From Clostridia bacterium (GTDB lineage: Bacteria; Bacillota; Clostridia; Oscillospirales; Acutalibacteraceae), in NCBI GenBank assembly GCA_017380575.1, contig JAFODS010000019.1, positions 62,001-126,000 on the forward strand: a DNA stretch of 64,000 nt, in the 5' to 3' direction. Both the position numbers and the translations under genes were made by a program. The notes beneath the pieces were generated by a model. The model saw only the letters and a list, made by a program, of their open reading frames with translations. It was not told where the DNA came from and did not search any database. Below, piece by piece: positions 62,350 to 64,000 of the stretch; position 1 is the stretch's first letter; every line of letters starts with the position of its first letter.

Positions 62350-62386
62350 ACGCAGGGTGGACTTCGGTCTGCCCTGTTTTTCTTTT
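62350..62386 (+). terminator. Terminator of the ferredoxin gene
   Basis: CAGGGTGGAC pairs with GTCTGCCCTG around TTCG (with a few weak pairs), followed by TTTTTCTTTTT. The trmN6 -35 box overlaps its tail. Confidence 0.8.
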
Positions 62387-62414
62387 TGACATATTGTTTT
62401 TTTGATAGTATAAT
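62386..62414 (+). promoter_or_regulatory. Consensus promoter for the YabB-like/rsmI pair
   Basis: TTGACA and TATAAT are separated by exactly 17 nt and match the sigma-A consensus at every base. The -10 ends 17 nt before the 62432 start. Confidence 0.85.
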
Positions 62415-62431
62415 GCTAACGAGGTGATTGT

Positions 62432-63166
62432 ATGGCAGATTTCCGAAAAGAATATCTTGGCAACGATGTCAGTGTTGTTGTGTCGGACGAACACGGATTC
62501 GGTACGGATGCGGTTCTTCTTGCTGATTTTGTTTCGCCGAAGCGTAAGGAAAATGCTTGTGATTTCGGAACGGGCTGCGGAATTATCCCTATGTTATGGT
62601 ACAGAAACGGATGTGCAAAGCATATCTGGGGTGTTGAACTGCAGAAGCAGGGATACGAACAGGCTTGTGAATCTGCGAAAATCAGCGAAGCTGAAGAGAA
62701 AATTACCTTCCTCAACCACGATTTGCGGGATGTTAAGTCAATTTTTGAGCACGGAACAATGGATGTTGTTTCGATGAATCCACCGTACAAGGCAGCTGAC
62801 AGCGGAATAAAAAGTGCATCACAGGCGGACCTTATCGCAAGGCACGAGGTTGAATGCAATCTTTCAGATGTCGCTTCTGCTGCGGCTCATCTTCTGAATT
62901 TCGGGGGCAGACTTTGTATGTGTAACCGTCCCGAAAGATTGAGCGACACAATAATCGCGATGAAAGAAGCTGGAATTGAACCAAAAAGATTACGCTTTGT
63001 TGTCAAAAGACCGGATACACGCCCGTGGCTTTTCCTGATTGAAGGTAAAAAGGGAAGTAAACCCTATCTGAACGTTGAACCGATGCTTATAATGTACGGT
63101 GATGACGGGAAACTGAGCGAGGAAGTTATTAAAATTTACGGCGAATATAAGGAGAACATAAAGTGA
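62432..63166 (+). CDS. tRNA1(Val) (adenine37-N6)-methyltransferase-like (YabB/TrmN6)
   Basis: The 244-residue class I methyltransferase has FGTGCGIIPMLWY as its SAM-binding motif I, the acidic VELQKQGYEQA after it, and the catalytic NPPY motif in VSMNPPYKAADSG. This layout is that of YabB/TrmN6, which methylates adenine 37 of a tRNA. GAGGTGATTGT precedes the ATG. It overlaps rsmI by 4 bp, matching yabB-yabC order in Bacillus. Confidence 0.9.
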   Translation: MADFRKEYLGNDVSVVVSDEHGFGTDAVLLADFVSPKRKENACDFGTGCGIIPMLWYRNGCAKHIWGVELQKQGYEQACESAKISEAEEKITFLNHDLRDVKSIFEHGTMDVVSMNPPYKAADSGIKSASQADLIARHEVECNLSDVASAAAHLLNFGGRLCMCNRPERLSDTIIAMKEAGIEPKRLRFVVKRPDTRPWLFLIEGKKGSKPYLNVEPMLIMYGDDGKLSEEVIKIYGEYKENIK

Positions 63167-63990
63167 GTAAGCTCTATATAGTCGGAACACCTATCGGAAA
63201 TCTCGGAGATTTTTCTCCCAGAGCGGTTGAAACTCTTAATGAGTGTGATTTTATTGCCGCAGAGGATACCCGTGTTACGCTTAAACTTTTAAACCATTTT
63301 GGTATAAAAAAGAATATGGTGAGTTATTTTGAACATAACCGACGTGAACGCGGAGAGATGATTGTAAGCCGTATTCTTGGCGGCGAAAGCTGTGCACTTG
63401 TTACGGATGCAGGTATGCCTGCAATTTCCGATCCGGGTGAAGATCTTGTCAAGCTCTGCCATGATAACGGGATAAAGGTTGAATCTGTGCCGGGACCGTG
63501 TGCTTTTACAACAGCTCTTGCATTATCTGGTATGCCGTCGGGAAGATTCACTTTTGAAGGCTTTCTGAGTGTCAATAAACCGAGCAGAAGGGAACACCTT
63601 GATTCGCTTAAAAACGAAACAAGAACCATGCTTTTTTATGAAGCTCCGCACAAGCTCGGTGCAACTCTTAAAGATATGTTTTCAGCCTTCGGAGACCGCG
63701 AAATTGCGATAGTAAGAGAAATTACAAAGATACACGAGCAGGTTATAAAAACAACGCTTTCACAAGCGGTTGAAGCTTACGGTGAAGGTGGTCTTAAAGG
63801 TGAAATTGTCCTTGTTATTCACGGTGCTGAACCTGTTGTGAATGATGAAAAAATAACGCTTGAGGATGCTGTAGAAATGGCAAAAAAGAGCGTTGAAAAC
63901 GGGCTTTCCGTAAGCGAAGCTGCAAAGCAGGCCGCGAAGCTTTCAGGGTATAAAAAAGGCGAAATTTATAAACTGTTGATAGGAGAATAA
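63163..63990 (+). CDS. rsmI: 16S rRNA (cytidine1402-2'-O)-methyltransferase
   Basis: RsmI methylates the ribose of C1402 in the decoding centre. The 275-residue tetrapyrrole-methylase fold has LYIVGTPIGNLGDFSPRAVETL, AAEDTRVTLKLL, ALVTDAGMPAISDPGEDLV and VPGPCAFTTALALSG in order (each short here), all diagnostic. The GTG start lies 6 nt after AAGGAGA and overlaps the previous stop. Confidence 0.96.
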   Translation: MSKLYIVGTPIGNLGDFSPRAVETLNECDFIAAEDTRVTLKLLNHFGIKKNMVSYFEHNRRERGEMIVSRILGGESCALVTDAGMPAISDPGEDLVKLCHDNGIKVESVPGPCAFTTALALSGMPSGRFTFEGFLSVNKPSRREHLDSLKNETRTMLFYEAPHKLGATLKDMFSAFGDREIAIVREITKIHEQVIKTTLSQAVEAYGEGGLKGEIVLVIHGAEPVVNDEKITLEDAVEMAKKSVENGLSVSEAAKQAAKLSGYKKGEIYKLLIGE

Positions 63991-63992
63991 GT

Positions 63993-64000
63993 ATGGGATT
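63993..64000 (+). CDS. Start of the next gene, cut by the window edge
   Basis: An ATG at 63993 follows AGGAG (63981-63985) by 7 nt and only two full codons are visible. It is probably the next gene of the rsmI unit; its product cannot be judged. Confidence 0.4.

Overview
The window looks like a chromosomal segment of a spore-forming member of the Clostridia, probably an Oscillospiraceae/Ruminococcaceae-type gut anaerobe. This rests on gene content and synteny, not on a marker sequence. It carries the whole spoIIAA-spoIIAB-sigF operon, spoIIID, spoIID and a BofA-family gene next to a DUF2508 (YaaL-like) gene. It also has darA-holB-ricT synteny, YabB/RsmI neighbours, a tRNA-Val-type T-box and strong AGGAGG/GGTGAT ribosome binding sites. 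Several genes use TTG or GTG starts that only the Shine-Dalgarno spacing reveals. No tRNA, rRNA, prophage or CRISPR array was found.

Layout. 1-4409: the end of a glycosidase, a small membrane protein, a RAYT (REP-associated tyrosine transposase) gene carrying its own REP palindrome, then a leftward uppP-phosphatase-DUF6440 operon and a surface-type protein. 4581-8815: a MarR regulator with a heterodimeric ABC exporter. 8856-12750: acyltransferase, PHP protein, FliB-like protein and a membrane-anchored protein. 12868-16356: two REP hairpin islands enclosing HIRAN, spoIIID and asnB. 16372-18429: dapA and asd. 18591-21248: queA-tgt-yajC. 21342-26125: two GH2 glycosidases. 26292-29556: ylmH, a GDPD, a DapA-like aldolase and a TetR regulator. 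29553-34183: T-box, valS, folC. 34275-35696: the spoIIA operon. 36047-39700: an amidohydrolase and proBAC. 39992-49992: CorA, phosphoesterase, PHP, DUF4364, tatD-metG and glycosyltransferases. 50013-52753: folA-thyA-phosphoesterase and bofA-DUF2508. 52840-64000: flavoprotein, lipoprotein, darA-holB-ricT, QueG-like, AEC carrier, citrate synthase, spoIID, ferredoxin, a tRNA methyltransferase and rsmI.

The most interesting non-coding signal is a REP system. Thirteen clear hairpins share a GTAG or GTAGGG foot but have different stem sequences. They alternate in orientation with spacers of about 20-23 nt and form two islands. About 218 bp is shared between the islands in inverted orientation, flanking spoIIID and asnB. 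A RAYT gene, the type of enzyme known to recognise GTAG-footed REPs, sits in the same window, and a perfect 24-bp REP is embedded in its reading frame. A second unusual element is a 279-bp foldback with perfect 17-bp inverted ends, lying between the likely valS promoter and the valS T-box. A third is the spoIIID leader, in which the ribosome binding site is buried in one arm of a long terminator-like hairpin.

How the genes fit together: queA, tgt and a QueG-like gene cover late queuosine synthesis. asd and dapA cover the lysine/dipicolinate branch, which is relevant to spores. proBAC makes proline. folC-folA-thyA serve folate and dTMP. lacZ and a second GH2 enzyme process beta-galactosides or related glycans.
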